The notes: generated by a model from the sequence alone, not told the origin. Shown: positions 10,301 through 16,581, numbered from the stretch's first letter. The stretch is 64,000 bases of DNA from Pseudomonadota bacterium (GCA_021325355.1 JAJPHI010000019.1:62001-126000); one strand, 5' to 3'. A program made the numbers and translations.

Positions 10301-10311
10301 GAATTGGTCAT
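4360..10311 (-). CDS. Six-domain NRPS: acyl ligase-T-C-A(Ser)-T-TE
   Basis: A 1983-residue peptide synthetase. Domains in order: an acyl/amino-acid ligase (about 20-540; YTSGSVGQPK near 182; the stretch LPIYHINAECVTLMPTM resembles CaiC-type acyl-CoA ligases); a carrier with LGGHSL (Ser near 574); a condensation domain (about 660-1090; HHLICDWASEG near 792); an A domain (about 1115-1610; YTSGSTGKPK near 1272); a carrier with LGGNSL (near 1664); and a thioesterase with GHSFGG (near 1800) and a C-terminal GDHW His. Aligned by eye to GrsA, the pocket of the second A domain reads D-V-W-H-I-S-L-V-D-K, close to the serine code. C-A(Ser)-T-TE is the EntF layout, here fused behind its own loading module. 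ATG at 10311, preceded by GAGG, is preferred to TTG at 10353. The gene is the last of a four-gene minus-strand set. Confidence 0.93.
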   Translation of the reverse strand: MTNSQLQPELSGETTGVSCRARTIRELIDERAQVCGDSLFLLGADNDRSLTYGQFQAQCRAMVAILQSFGLHPGDKVAFLLDNGLYTAQLFLGSMYGGMVAVPLNVRAGVSQLAFTIDHSDANVVFVEEQYAALARAALAEVTRSVEVVAAEVDALASELLSSAAPSALPPVNENDVALLMYTSGSVGQPKAAIHSHKTLLAHGRNSARSHQLTATDRSLLVLPIYHINAECVTLMPTMVAGGSVVVPNHFNVSRFWDWLDDYRCTWSAIVPTIISQLLDWRDPKADQRRGAYERIRFIRSSSAPLSPSLQREFMERFPIRLIQAMGSSEAGNIFANPQAPGANKIGTPGKAWGFETRIIAPDGADVAPGQPGEVLIRGDAVMQGYYKDQEQTRAVLDADGWLHTGDLAYQDSDGYFFIIGRSKELIIKGGMNIAPRQIDEVLESHPAVFEAAVVGVPDRYLGEDLVAYVVLRKGQAVDESALLSFCESRLGHFKTPTHIHFVSDLPKGPSGKVQRLRLLELAGTATRGTDNGNHSAPAQIAPTAVADALLQSWSEVLNQSGIGRDVNFFALGGHSLAAIKCLAAIREKLGIVLSLTDFFEHPTVEQQMNLIAERLHARTNADGGNGRSPASLSTTPRALPTANDGGAQAIPVSGRPWSHPLSSGQRRIWFFEELAPGFPLYNESEAVRLIGELNAPALEQALNLVIARHEMLRSTIRKSEQGPEVLVHPSFVLRIKQVDLSALWPAQSSAEVERLLREEPRAPYDLANTPGIRATLIRLTPTEHVFILMMHHLICDWASEGVIWRELSAAYRALVRGETPNLPALPIQYGDYAIWQQKRTLDGAFAEDLDFWAKTLEGAPELLDLPTDRPRPQVQSYRGARQRFRLNADLTAAMRSCSRNEKASLFAFSTAALKVLLYRYSGAEDLVIGVPIAERERPELAAVIGFLIHTQALRTRLAGAMTFRDLLAQVQKGALDLYAHREVPFEQVVSRLQPRRSLSHAPLFQVMINWRDQDQHLSFIGLEGLEVRSELAEAGTSKFDLTFFLTDFGDEIWMEVEYSTEIFDSDRIARMFTHFATLLQAAAADPSRRLDELPLLTEGERRQVLFDWNASAVEYPRDRCIHELVERQAERTPDAVAVVCEGREVTYRQLNQRANQLAHHLQSLGVGPDVLVGICAERSIEMVVGLLGILKAGGAYVPLDPEYPPERLSFMLEDAAPAVLLTQAKLLDVLPQRASTTFCLDRDWPLIADKPVGAPESAVNSDHLAYVIYTSGSTGKPKGAMNTHGAIRNRLCWMQDEYGLSPADVVLQKTSFSFDVSVWEFFWPLLNGARLVLARPGGQGDSQYLTEAIHRHGVTTIHFVPSMLRAFVNAAEADKCRSLQRVICSGEALPFDLQEQYFSRFQASLCNLYGPTEAAVDVTFWNCRTDYGKNLVPIGRPIANVAIYILDNQLNPVPIGIPGELFIGGVGVGRGYLGRPELTAEKFVADPFSGSSGARMYRTGDRGRYLPDGNIEFLGRNDDQVKLRGFRIELGEIEAVLREHLAIGQCVVIARDDTVGQKQLVAYLVPRDPDRVPKADELRRSLKQKLPDYMIPAAFVTLERLPLTASGKINRKALPAPELGRVHSERPFVAPRTPTEEVLAGVCREVLGIGEIGVHDDFFVLGGNSLQVIQVLARVGKLFNQHIPVPVFFLNPTVEGLSRALHESDPRNDRDQLIGLASGTKPGTLFFLDAGVGQCRLARLLKTNLASFATVVSLPGLADGASDRESIRTFPSVESLAAKHVALIRSVERSGPLVLVGHSFGGTIACEVAHQLKRHGISVEMILLLDAWRKLPFRRRQSLLWEEIKAKVALRSRLRQLTERFKAIADQPSMRESNQVDSYQPSDIPAHLYLKSRRNYRYRPLGCRAVLLRTSDAGAGAMGWDGLFSGGLEIVDVPGDHWTLLKEPHLQVLAQRIDERLESRPAPGMRKMARIGSGASNAVVEA

Positions 10312-10439
10312 ACAGGTTGACCTCGGTCTCCTCAGGGTTTGACTGACGGTCAATGGTTAGAGCACCTGCGGCTCACGGATCTGCTGACGCATCGCGGCTC
10401 GTCGAACGCAAAGCGGCCAGGCTGAACATCAGTCATTTT

Positions 10440-11528
10440 TCATCCGCAGCTATCGAGGAAAGGCCGCAGCGCGTTGGCGAGCGAATCGACGAAGCGCTCC
10501 TCGAGCATCGACGAATGGCCACCCTCGACGTCGATCACCTTGAGCTTCGGCACGAGCGCGCTCCAACCGAAAGACTCGTCCCGATAAACCTCCCGGTAAG
10601 GGACGTCGTCGCCTTCGCCGCTCTGCGCGCGCACCAGTACGACCGACGCTAGGGCCACCGGCCTTGGCGCATAGCGCTGATGGGCGGTCGCGTAGATCTG
10701 CCGCGCCGACAGTTCTGGGAGAAAGCGCGGCCATTCGCGCCCGCGGTGGAGCCGCGCGCGCATCAGATGAAAGCGCGCGATAGTCCACCATCGCGCGCTG
10801 CGCTCAGTAATTTCCCAGCGCAGCGCGCCGCCCGCCTTGCGGGCGCTCACCACGGTTACCGTCCGGAGTCGATCGAACCAGCTCGCCTGGCTTCCGCGAT
10901 GTTCCGCGATGGCTTGCCTGAGTCGCGCGAGGCGCTTGTCGAGCGTGAGTCCCGGGCGCTTAAGCGCCTGCGGCATCGACGCTTCCAGCAGAAGGACCAG
11001 CGCGACACTCTCACCCGCTGCTTCCAGTTGCGCCGCCATCTCGTAGGCGATTACTCCGCCGGCGCACATGCCGCCGAGCAGGTAGGGTCCGTGCGGTTGT
11101 TTGCGACGCACCGCCTCGAGGTAAAAGGCCGCCATCTCCTCAATCGATGAATGCGCGAGCGGAATTCCTGCGACCCGCCGCGGCTCGAGCCCGAATACCG
11201 CCATATCGGCGGGCAGGCGGCGCGCGAGACTCAGGTAAAGAAGGACTTCGCCATCACCGTCGTGGACGAGAAAAAGATTGCGTCGGTCGCCGCGCTTGAG
11301 CTCAACCAGCGATCCCGAGCGCATCCGCGCGAGCCAGGCCTCGGTGATCTGTCGGCGCCGCAGCGCAACGGCCGGATTGTCAGCGCTTATCGGCGATCGT
11401 CGCGCGCCGTTGGGCAGCGGTTCGTCCTTGCGGACGAGACGCCTGTTTAAATCTCGATCTACCGGTTGCTCCGACGTTGGCTTCATCCTTCGCATCGCCG
11501 GCGTAGCCTGCCCTCGCTCTGTCGTCAT
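10440..11528 (-). CDS. Stand-alone thioesterase with Cys in the nucleophile position
   Basis: Alpha/beta-hydrolase thioesterase of 362 residues, of the type that serves NRPS/PKS systems. After a basic, probably disordered first 50 or so residues, the core reads RRNLFLVHDGDGEVLLYLSL and then LLGGMCAGGVIAYEM. The nucleophile elbow G-x-[S/C]-x-G therefore carries Cys155 where most thioesterases have Ser. The C-terminal half ends with a conserved-looking His in VEGGHSSMLEE. Family members hydrolyse, transfer or cyclise carrier-bound acyl chains. Cys-type elbows are known in some NRPS thioesterases, including the beta-lactone-forming one of obafluorin synthesis. It starts 3 bp after the amino acid:[carrier protein] ligase and lies 128 bp before the NRPS, which has its own Ser-type thioesterase. 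A separate release or transfer step is likely. Confidence 0.88.
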   Translation of the reverse strand: MTTERGQATPAMRRMKPTSEQPVDRDLNRRLVRKDEPLPNGARRSPISADNPAVALRRRQITEAWLARMRSGSLVELKRGDRRNLFLVHDGDGEVLLYLSLARRLPADMAVFGLEPRRVAGIPLAHSSIEEMAAFYLEAVRRKQPHGPYLLGGMCAGGVIAYEMAAQLEAAGESVALVLLLEASMPQALKRPGLTLDKRLARLRQAIAEHRGSQASWFDRLRTVTVVSARKAGGALRWEITERSARWWTIARFHLMRARLHRGREWPRFLPELSARQIYATAHQRYAPRPVALASVVLVRAQSGEGDDVPYREVYRDESFGWSALVPKLKVIDVEGGHSSMLEERFVDSLANALRPFLDSCG

Positions 11529-11531
11529 CCG

Positions 11532-12410
11532 TCAGGCGAGGTGCAGTGCTTCGCGCACCGCAGCCGGCCACTGCCACGGATCGAGACCGTGGTTGGCAAA
11601 GAGCGCGAGCACCAGTCGCTCCATGCCGAAAGCGACGCAACTGCTGTGCGCGATCGCGCCGTCAGCCGTCCGCAGCGACCAGGTCGAACCAAAGTGATCC
11701 AGATGATAGTTGAAGCTCATGCATGCCGTCGGCGCGCTTCCGATCGGAATGACCATCTCGAACTTCAGGGATTGTTCGATTTGCCGCGACGCCGCGAGTT
11801 GGCCACCCCGCCCGAAGAAGGGATCGCTGGCCGCCACGACCTCATACGGCAACTCGAGCCGCTCGACCAGTTGCCGCGCACGAGGGATCCACCGCGACCT
11901 GAATTCCAGCGCTTGGGTCGGCGTGCCCACGCATACGAATTCGCGCATCCGGAACGATTGCAGACGGCCCGCTTCCGACGTCGCCTCATGGCGAAAGCAA
12001 AAGGCCGAAACGTCGAACAGACGGCCCTCGTCGGGTAGCCGACCGACCTCGGCCTGAAGGGCGTAGACCGGATAACAGGCCGCCGGTGCAAGCACCAATT
12101 CGCTCGCCTTGAGCGTAGTGAGCCACCCGCCGCTCTCGACCGCGCTCCGAATCTTCATCTCGTCGCCCTCGAGGCAACTGACGCAGCCGAGCAGATGGGG
12201 AAAACTGTCGAGATAGCCCGAGGTTTCCAGCAGTTGGCGGCTCATCACCGGGGGAAAGTGCAGCACCTCGGTAGCGGGCTCGCGATACCGGCTGATAAGA
12301 AGTGAGAGCCGGTCGTTGACCTCTTCGAACACCGGGGTCCGGGCGTACACGCCCGCCGCACCGACCGTTCTGAGAAGCGCGGGCATGATTGTTTCGATCG
12401 CGGCTTTCAT
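11532..12410 (-). CDS. Amino acid:[carrier protein] ligase (class II aaRS-like)
   Basis: A 292-residue homologue of the catalytic core of atypical (archaeal-type) seryl-tRNA synthetase, without a tRNA-binding domain. Enzymes of this family activate a small amino acid (Gly or Ala in the Bradyrhizobium enzyme) with ATP and load it onto the phosphopantetheine of a dedicated carrier protein. Visible features are ALQAEVGRLPDEGRLFDVSA, the class II motif 2 region FRHEAT...FRMREFVCVG, and motif 3 SSCVAFGMERLVLALF. Cys112, Glu157 and Cys258 fall where the zinc ligands of the family lie. The partner is probably the carrier protein at 13735; a dehydrogenase homologue lies between them. An NRPS A domain and a tRNA-synthetase-derived loader in one locus suggest two separately delivered amino acids. 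Confidence 0.9.
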   Translation of the reverse strand: MKAAIETIMPALLRTVGAAGVYARTPVFEEVNDRLSLLISRYREPATEVLHFPPVMSRQLLETSGYLDSFPHLLGCVSCLEGDEMKIRSAVESGGWLTTLKASELVLAPAACYPVYALQAEVGRLPDEGRLFDVSAFCFRHEATSEAGRLQSFRMREFVCVGTPTQALEFRSRWIPRARQLVERLELPYEVVAASDPFFGRGGQLAASRQIEQSLKFEMVIPIGSAPTACMSFNYHLDHFGSTWSLRTADGAIAHSSCVAFGMERLVLALFANHGLDPWQWPAAVREALHLA

Positions 12411-12489
12411 GATTCAGCTCCCCAGTCGCTCAGGGGTCGAGCGCAATACGACCGGCGCAAATTTGTGTGTTGAAGTGGTCCCATCACCT

Positions 12490-13653
12490 TTAGGCTCTCA
12501 GCGTCGAAGGGGTCGCCAGCAACATCGAGGCGCCAGTTGTATTAGCAAGAATACGCTCATTATTAATCATTATTGCAGACGAAAGAATATCACGCAATTG
12601 ACGAGAGATGCTGAATTCGCCTTTGTTTCTATACCCGGCGAGGCCGCACGCGTTCAGACAATCGAGTACCGTCGCGATCGCGGTCTCGGAGGCGCTCACC
12701 TTCAGCAGGTTCATCGTGTTCTGAAAATCCAGCGCTTCGAGCTGCGCGCCGGCGCTCGCGATAGTTTGGAATTGCCCAAGTGCGGCGACAATCATGCTCT
12801 GTAGGGTGCGGAGGGACATCGTCGCCCGCGTGAGATGAACGGCTCCGGGCGGCAGTTGTCCACCGCTCCGTCGGGCCGCGGCACGCACGAAACGGCGTGC
12901 GCGGTCGACGGCCGCCGCGGCTATTCCGCACCAGACCGCGCTCCAGGTTAAATGCGCGACCGGCATCATCGTGTGCGCCTGGATGGTGGCGTAAGGCTCG
13001 GGCAAGAGCTGATCCGCCGCCGCCGACACGGTGAGCCTGAAACCTGCGCTGCAGGTCCCGCGCATCCCCAGGGTTTCCCACTCCACCGTTCGCTCGAGCC
13101 GATAGTCGCTCTTGAGCGCGGCCAGCAATACCTGATCGGTCGGCGCGGCGTCGGGCGCGCGTCGTGCCGTTGTCACAATGGCGTCCGCCTCCGCGCCATA
13201 AGAAACGACCGTCGCTTCCTTCACAAACGAAAGCCGGGTGCCGTGCCTTTCAATCGGCGCCACGCTGGTGCGCAGGTCGCCGCCACCCTGCCCTTCGGTG
13301 GTCGAAGAGGCCAGCAGCAACTGCGCAAGCGCGAGGTCGCGCAGGAGCTGGCGATGCCAGATGCTCTGCTCGCCATGACGCACCAGAATCGCGACCATTA
13401 TCTGATGCATCGCGAAGATCATCCCGACCGCGGCACATTCGCGCGCGAGCAGGTAACAGATGTCGGCAACGTCGGCGATACTGGCACCGTCACCGCCCAG
13501 GCTGCTCGGCACCAGGATGCTCAGGAGGCGCTCCTGGCGCGCGGCCTTGAAGGCCTCGAGTGGAAAGCGCGCTTCACGGTCAACGCTATCAGCGTGCTCC
13601 GCAGCTTGCTTAGCTACTATTGTCGCGCGTCGCTTAAGGTCTTCACTCAACAT
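12490..13653 (-). CDS. Acyl-CoA dehydrogenase homologue, probably acting on a carrier-bound aminoacyl group
   Basis: A 387-residue flavoprotein of the acyl-CoA dehydrogenase superfamily. The N-terminal helices (FPLEAFKAARQERLLSILVP), the FAD-contact segment LASSTTEGQGGGDLRTSV and WETLGMRGTCSAGFRL are clear. In the C-terminal region, where classical members read Y-E-G-T-x-E-I with the catalytic Glu, this protein reads IMINNERILANTTG, so the usual base appears to be absent. It lies beside an aminoacyl-carrier-protein ligase and opposite a carrier protein, so I infer that it oxidises a carrier-tethered amino acid or acts by another route, rather than fatty acid beta-oxidation. It is the first gene of the minus-strand set and starts 81 bp from the divergent carrier protein. 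Confidence 0.85.
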   Translation of the reverse strand: MLSEDLKRRATIVAKQAAEHADSVDREARFPLEAFKAARQERLLSILVPSSLGGDGASIADVADICYLLARECAAVGMIFAMHQIMVAILVRHGEQSIWHRQLLRDLALAQLLLASSTTEGQGGGDLRTSVAPIERHGTRLSFVKEATVVSYGAEADAIVTTARRAPDAAPTDQVLLAALKSDYRLERTVEWETLGMRGTCSAGFRLTVSAAADQLLPEPYATIQAHTMMPVAHLTWSAVWCGIAAAAVDRARRFVRAAARRSGGQLPPGAVHLTRATMSLRTLQSMIVAALGQFQTIASAGAQLEALDFQNTMNLLKVSASETAIATVLDCLNACGLAGYRNKGEFSISRQLRDILSSAIMINNERILANTTGASMLLATPSTLRA

Positions 13654-13734
13654 GCTGTCTTCACGCCGTGCTCTTTAAGCCTAATGTCACCGAATCTCTG
13701 GCTAACCAAGCACAAATAAGCTATTATTTCCAGT
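13654..13734. promoter_or_regulatory. Divergent promoter region between dehydrogenase and carrier-protein genes
   Basis: These 81 bp separate two outward-facing starts (ATG at 13653 on minus, GTG at 13735 on plus) and are A+T-rich near the carrier-protein start (CACAAATAAGCTATTATTTC, 13711-13730). Both promoters must lie here or overlap the genes, so the dehydrogenase set and the carrier protein are probably co-regulated. I do not see a clear operator palindrome. Confidence 0.5.
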
Positions 13735-14004
13735 GTGAATCACAGAGATCAGGATGACCTGCTGCGTCACAACAGGGTTGCTAATCTTGTGCAACAGATG
13801 CTGAAGGAACGTTCAATCGTCCAAAGCATTGCGACCGATGATACCCTCATCGACGCTGGACTGACGTCGCTCGATCTGGTCAAGCTTGTCTTCCGCGTGG
13901 AGTCGGAGTTCGACCTGACGATCCCGGTCTGCGATATCACACCCGACAATTTCCGCACGATTGGGACGATCCATGGGCTGGTCAGCCGCCTCCTTGAGTC
14001 CTGA
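13735..14004 (+). CDS. Acyl/peptidyl carrier protein (partner of the amino acid:CP ligase)
   Basis: An 89-residue free-standing carrier protein. The phosphopantetheine site is IDAGLTSLDLVKL, with Ser45 as the attachment residue, followed by the helix III region VESEFDLTIPVCDITPDNFRTIGTI that is typical of the fold. It is acidic and of normal length. It is transcribed away from the dehydrogenase, amino acid:CP ligase and thioesterase genes, and family precedent pairs such ligases with a nearby carrier, so I take it as the acceptor for the activated amino acid. The start is a GTG with no strong Shine-Dalgarno sequence, which could mean a short leader. Activation would need a phosphopantetheinyl transferase, and one is encoded at 15691. 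Confidence 0.9.
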   Translation: MNHRDQDDLLRHNRVANLVQQMLKERSIVQSIATDDTLIDAGLTSLDLVKLVFRVESEFDLTIPVCDITPDNFRTIGTIHGLVSRLLES

Positions 14005-14180
14005 ACCGCAGGCTTAGTCAGCCGGCCCGGGGCGCCGTCCGGCGCGCGATCAAGGCCCGACACGGCACGCCGAAGGCTGCTCATAGGAGATTCCTGACCT
14101 CTCGTCGCCGCCTCATGGAAAAACGGCTTGCGCGAATCCAGCCTTCCGCGGCTTGCCACGTGACAACGGCTGACCGCCTT

Positions 14181-15254
14181 CTAGCACCCCTCCCCGCGAC
14201 AGAACTTCAGGAGCGTGCCGCCGATAATCTTGAGGTCCTGCCACAGTGACCAGGTGTCGATATACTTGCAGTCGAGCCTCACGATCTCTTCGAAATCGCT
14301 GACCTTCTTGACTCCCGCCAGTTGCCAGGGACCGGTGATGCCCGGTTTCATGCTGAGCCGGCGCTGATGATGGGCGCTGTACTTCGCCACCTCCTCGGGA
14401 ATCGGCGGTCGCGTTCCGACCAGGCTCATCTCACCTCGGAGCACATTCCAGAACTGCGGCAGCTCATCGATATAGTGTCGTCGCAGAAAGCGTCCGATCG
14501 GGGTCACCCGCGGATCGTTGCAAATCTTGAAGATGTGCCCCTTCATCTCATTCTGCGCGGCCAACTGGCTCAGTTGCTCTTCGGCGGTCACATACATCGT
14601 CCGAAATTTGTAGAGCTGGAAGTGGCGGCCGTTGCGTCCGACGCGAATCTGCTTGAATAAGACCGAACCGCCGCTTTCCCGCCGGATGCGGCGAGCGAAC
14701 ACGAGCCAGGCGATTCCCGCCGCCATCAGCCCGAAGATGGCCGCCACGATATCAATGCCGCGCTTGATCGACAGCGCCATCCGGTTGGTTGGCACGGTCT
14801 CCAGCGACAGCAGATATTCGCCGTTTCCGAGATGGCGGGTGGAGTAGCGGCCGCTTTCGCCCAAAGGTGACTGTAAGACCCTTTTGAACGTGATGCCGCG
14901 AACGGCGCAAGCGACCGACAGGTCTTCGCCGTTGATCCCGGCACATGGACCCAATTGCACGACTTCATCGATTGGATATCTGTCAAGGACCCAATCGAGC
15001 TCGTCGCAGGCCTGCAGGCGATCGCCACGCCGGAGCTGCAGACTACCGCGCGGACCTACATTAAGAAAGCCTACGATATCGATGGATTGCTCTTTATAGT
15101 TTTTGAAAAGTTTGATAAGCTTGTTATTGCTGTTTTCATCTCCGACGACTAAGACGTGTGTCTGCGACGCTCGCGGCAGTACCCTGAGCTGCCGTGAAGT
15201 GCGCGCTTCCGAAACGTTTACGGCAGTTTCGGCGGTTTCGAGCGATACGTCCAC
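14181..15254 (-). CDS. Initiating sugar transferase (polyprenyl-phosphate glycosylphosphotransferase) with soluble N-domain
   Basis: A 357-residue protein. The C-terminal 200 residues are a bacterial sugar transferase domain: KRGIDIVAAIFGLMAAGIAW forms the single re-entrant or membrane helix, followed by FKQIRVGRNGRHFQLYKFRTM, DELPQFWNVLRGEMSLVGTR and KPGITGPWQ. These enzymes move a sugar-1-phosphate onto undecaprenyl phosphate to begin a polysaccharide repeat unit. The N-terminal 145 residues read as a Rossmann-like nucleotide-binding domain (THVLVVGDENSNNKLIKLF), but the four-helix membrane bundle usual in WbaP/ExoY-type long forms is missing. The start is GTG, with AGGAGGT 13 bases before it and an in-frame TAA further up. 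It faces the carrier protein at 13735 convergently. Confidence 0.88.
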   Translation of the reverse strand: MDVSLETAETAVNVSEARTSRQLRVLPRASQTHVLVVGDENSNNKLIKLFKNYKEQSIDIVGFLNVGPRGSLQLRRGDRLQACDELDWVLDRYPIDEVVQLGPCAGINGEDLSVACAVRGITFKRVLQSPLGESGRYSTRHLGNGEYLLSLETVPTNRMALSIKRGIDIVAAIFGLMAAGIAWLVFARRIRRESGGSVLFKQIRVGRNGRHFQLYKFRTMYVTAEEQLSQLAAQNEMKGHIFKICNDPRVTPIGRFLRRHYIDELPQFWNVLRGEMSLVGTRPPIPEEVAKYSAHHQRRLSMKPGITGPWQLAGVKKVSDFEEIVRLDCKYIDTWSLWQDLKIIGGTLLKFCRGEGC

Positions 15255-15690
15255 TGCGAACCCTCGGACCTCCTGTCCAAGCGACTCGCCGCGAACTCTA
15301 ACAAAGATGGCGTGACAAGAAAAGACCAGTTAATCTTATTGTTGATAGGTAAAACTAGGGACAGAAGATGATGACAAAATTTGATTCAGTTTATCTTGAT
15401 AGGGCAGTAATGTTCACAGAATGACAGGTAACTGGTCTCTTCAGCACTGCTCGAAGATGAAGCGCTAAGATGAGAGGAATAAAGGCTATATTGTCTTGGC
15501 CTGCATGGTTTGCATTTATATTAGAGGCTCGTTGGTAAGCACAGGTCGGCATCGAGAATGGTACCCTAAACAGAGGCACGCGGGCCTACGATAACGGCTC
15601 GCGTTGCGCCTTTGATTCGACGCAGCTTCGGCGATGACTTGCTGCCGTGATCCGAACGTGCCCCAATCCCTCTGAGCGGGCAGTCCTCCG
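15255..15690. other. A+T-rich intergenic region between sugar transferase and PPTase genes
   Basis: About 436 bp separating divergently transcribed genes. It is strikingly richer in A+T than the flanks at 15310-15540 and holds an imperfect 14-bp inverted repeat with arms about 100 bp apart (15319-15442, listed separately). Both promoters should be here. No coding frame with a ribosome site or recognisable protein was found. Confidence 0.5.
15319..15442. repeat. Long-range inverted repeat (14-bp arms)
   Basis: The left arm GAAAAGACCAGTTA (15319-15332) matches the reverse complement of the right arm TAACTGGTCTCTTC (15429-15442) at 13 of 14 positions, including a perfect 10-bp core (AGACCAGTTA / TAACTGGTCT). 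The enclosed 96 bp is A+T-rich and non-coding. It could be a pair of protein-binding half-sites or the remnant of a miniature mobile element. No target-site duplication is obvious. Confidence 0.55.
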
Positions 15691-16362
15691 ATGACCTCAC
15701 CGCTGCGCGCGCAAATCCGACGACTCCTGCCGGCTGGAGTGGCGGGCGCGGAATTGCTTGAGTTCGCTCGTGCGGCTCCACTCTTGATCGACGAGGAGAT
15801 GGCAGTCGCCACGGCTGCCGAAAGCCGTCGCCTGGAGTTCAGGGCGGGACGCGACTGCGCGCGGCGCGCCTTGCTCGAACTCAATTATCCGATTCAACCC
15901 CTGCGCCGTCGGGCCGACCGCACGGTCGAATGGCCCGAAGGCGTGGTCGGTAGCGTGACGCATACCCGGGACTACGCTGCAGCCGTGGTCGCGCGGTCGT
16001 GCGATTGGGGTGGGATCGGCATCGACGCCGAGTTAAGCGACGGCGCGAATGATCCGAAACTATGGCGGCTTATCGCGACCCCCGAGGAGATCACCTGGGT
16101 CGCCGCCCAGGGCGAACGCGCCGCGTTCAGCGCTACCCTGCTCTTCAGCGCCAAAGAGGCCTTCTACAAGGCTCAGTACTGTCTCACGGCGCGATGGGTG
16201 AATTTTGACGAAGCGCGATTTCATCTCACACCGGGTGGCTTTGAGATCGAACTCCTCATCGACCTGCCGCGAGTCGGCAAGCGCGGGTCGCGTCTTAGCG
16301 GCAGCTATTGCGAGGACGAGGCGCGGATCGTGACCTTCCTCGCGCTGCCCGCCCGTCGCTGA
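15691..16362 (+). CDS. 4'-phosphopantetheinyl transferase (EntD/Npt type)
   Basis: A 223-residue enzyme that transfers phosphopantetheine from coenzyme A to the serine of carrier proteins. The family signatures are all present: GSVTHTRDYAAAVV, GIGIDAELSD (Asp112 and Glu114 as Mg ligands) and LFSAKEAFYKAQY (Glu156, Lys160). The short EntD-like length and the N-terminal FRAGRDCARRAL motif place it with transferases of secondary metabolism rather than AcpS. Its position between the two carrier-protein modules, in the same locus as four carrier sites (two in the NRPS, one each at 13735 and 23187), makes it the likely activator of all of them. ATG at 15691 follows a GAGCGGG. Confidence 0.93.
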   Translation: MTSPLRAQIRRLLPAGVAGAELLEFARAAPLLIDEEMAVATAAESRRLEFRAGRDCARRALLELNYPIQPLRRRADRTVEWPEGVVGSVTHTRDYAAAVVARSCDWGGIGIDAELSDGANDPKLWRLIATPEEITWVAAQGERAAFSATLLFSAKEAFYKAQYCLTARWVNFDEARFHLTPGGFEIELLIDLPRVGKRGSRLSGSYCEDEARIVTFLALPARR

Positions 16363-16519
16363 TCGCTCCTTCAGGGGAGGAATCACCGAACCCGGTATCC
16401 TGGCGACTGTTATTTTAGGCATTGACCAGCATACACCATCAACACATGGTTATGCCTGTTGCTAACATGTCATTATCTGCTATTCTAGTTGTAACTCGTG
16501 CATTCTAGGTTTTATTGCC

Positions 16520-16556
16520 ATTTGACGGGATTTAGCACTATTTGACGGCATGACGG
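16520..16556. promoter_or_regulatory. Direct-repeat operator-like site upstream of the Alg14-like operon
   Basis: ATTTGACGG occurs at 16520-16528 and again at 16540-16548, exactly 20 bp apart (about two helical turns), with a further TGACGG at 16551-16556. Such phased direct repeats are typical binding sites for response regulators or activators. They lie 26-62 bp upstream of the GTG that starts the glycosyltransferase operon. The regulator is unknown. Confidence 0.5.
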
Positions 16557-16581
16557 ATCTCGTCGCAACAAGGCCTGAATC

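Noticed and set aside
4360-10311. Enterobactin-type catecholate siderophore synthetase
   Set aside because: The C-A(Ser)-T-TE part resembles EntF, but the first ligase lacks the aryl-acid-ligase signature and no entA/B/C-type dihydroxybenzoate genes are in the window.
14005-14180. Bidirectional terminator between the carrier protein and sugar transferase
   Set aside because: Only a 5-bp GC stem (GCGCC/GGCGC) without T-runs was seen, which is too weak in high-G+C sequence.
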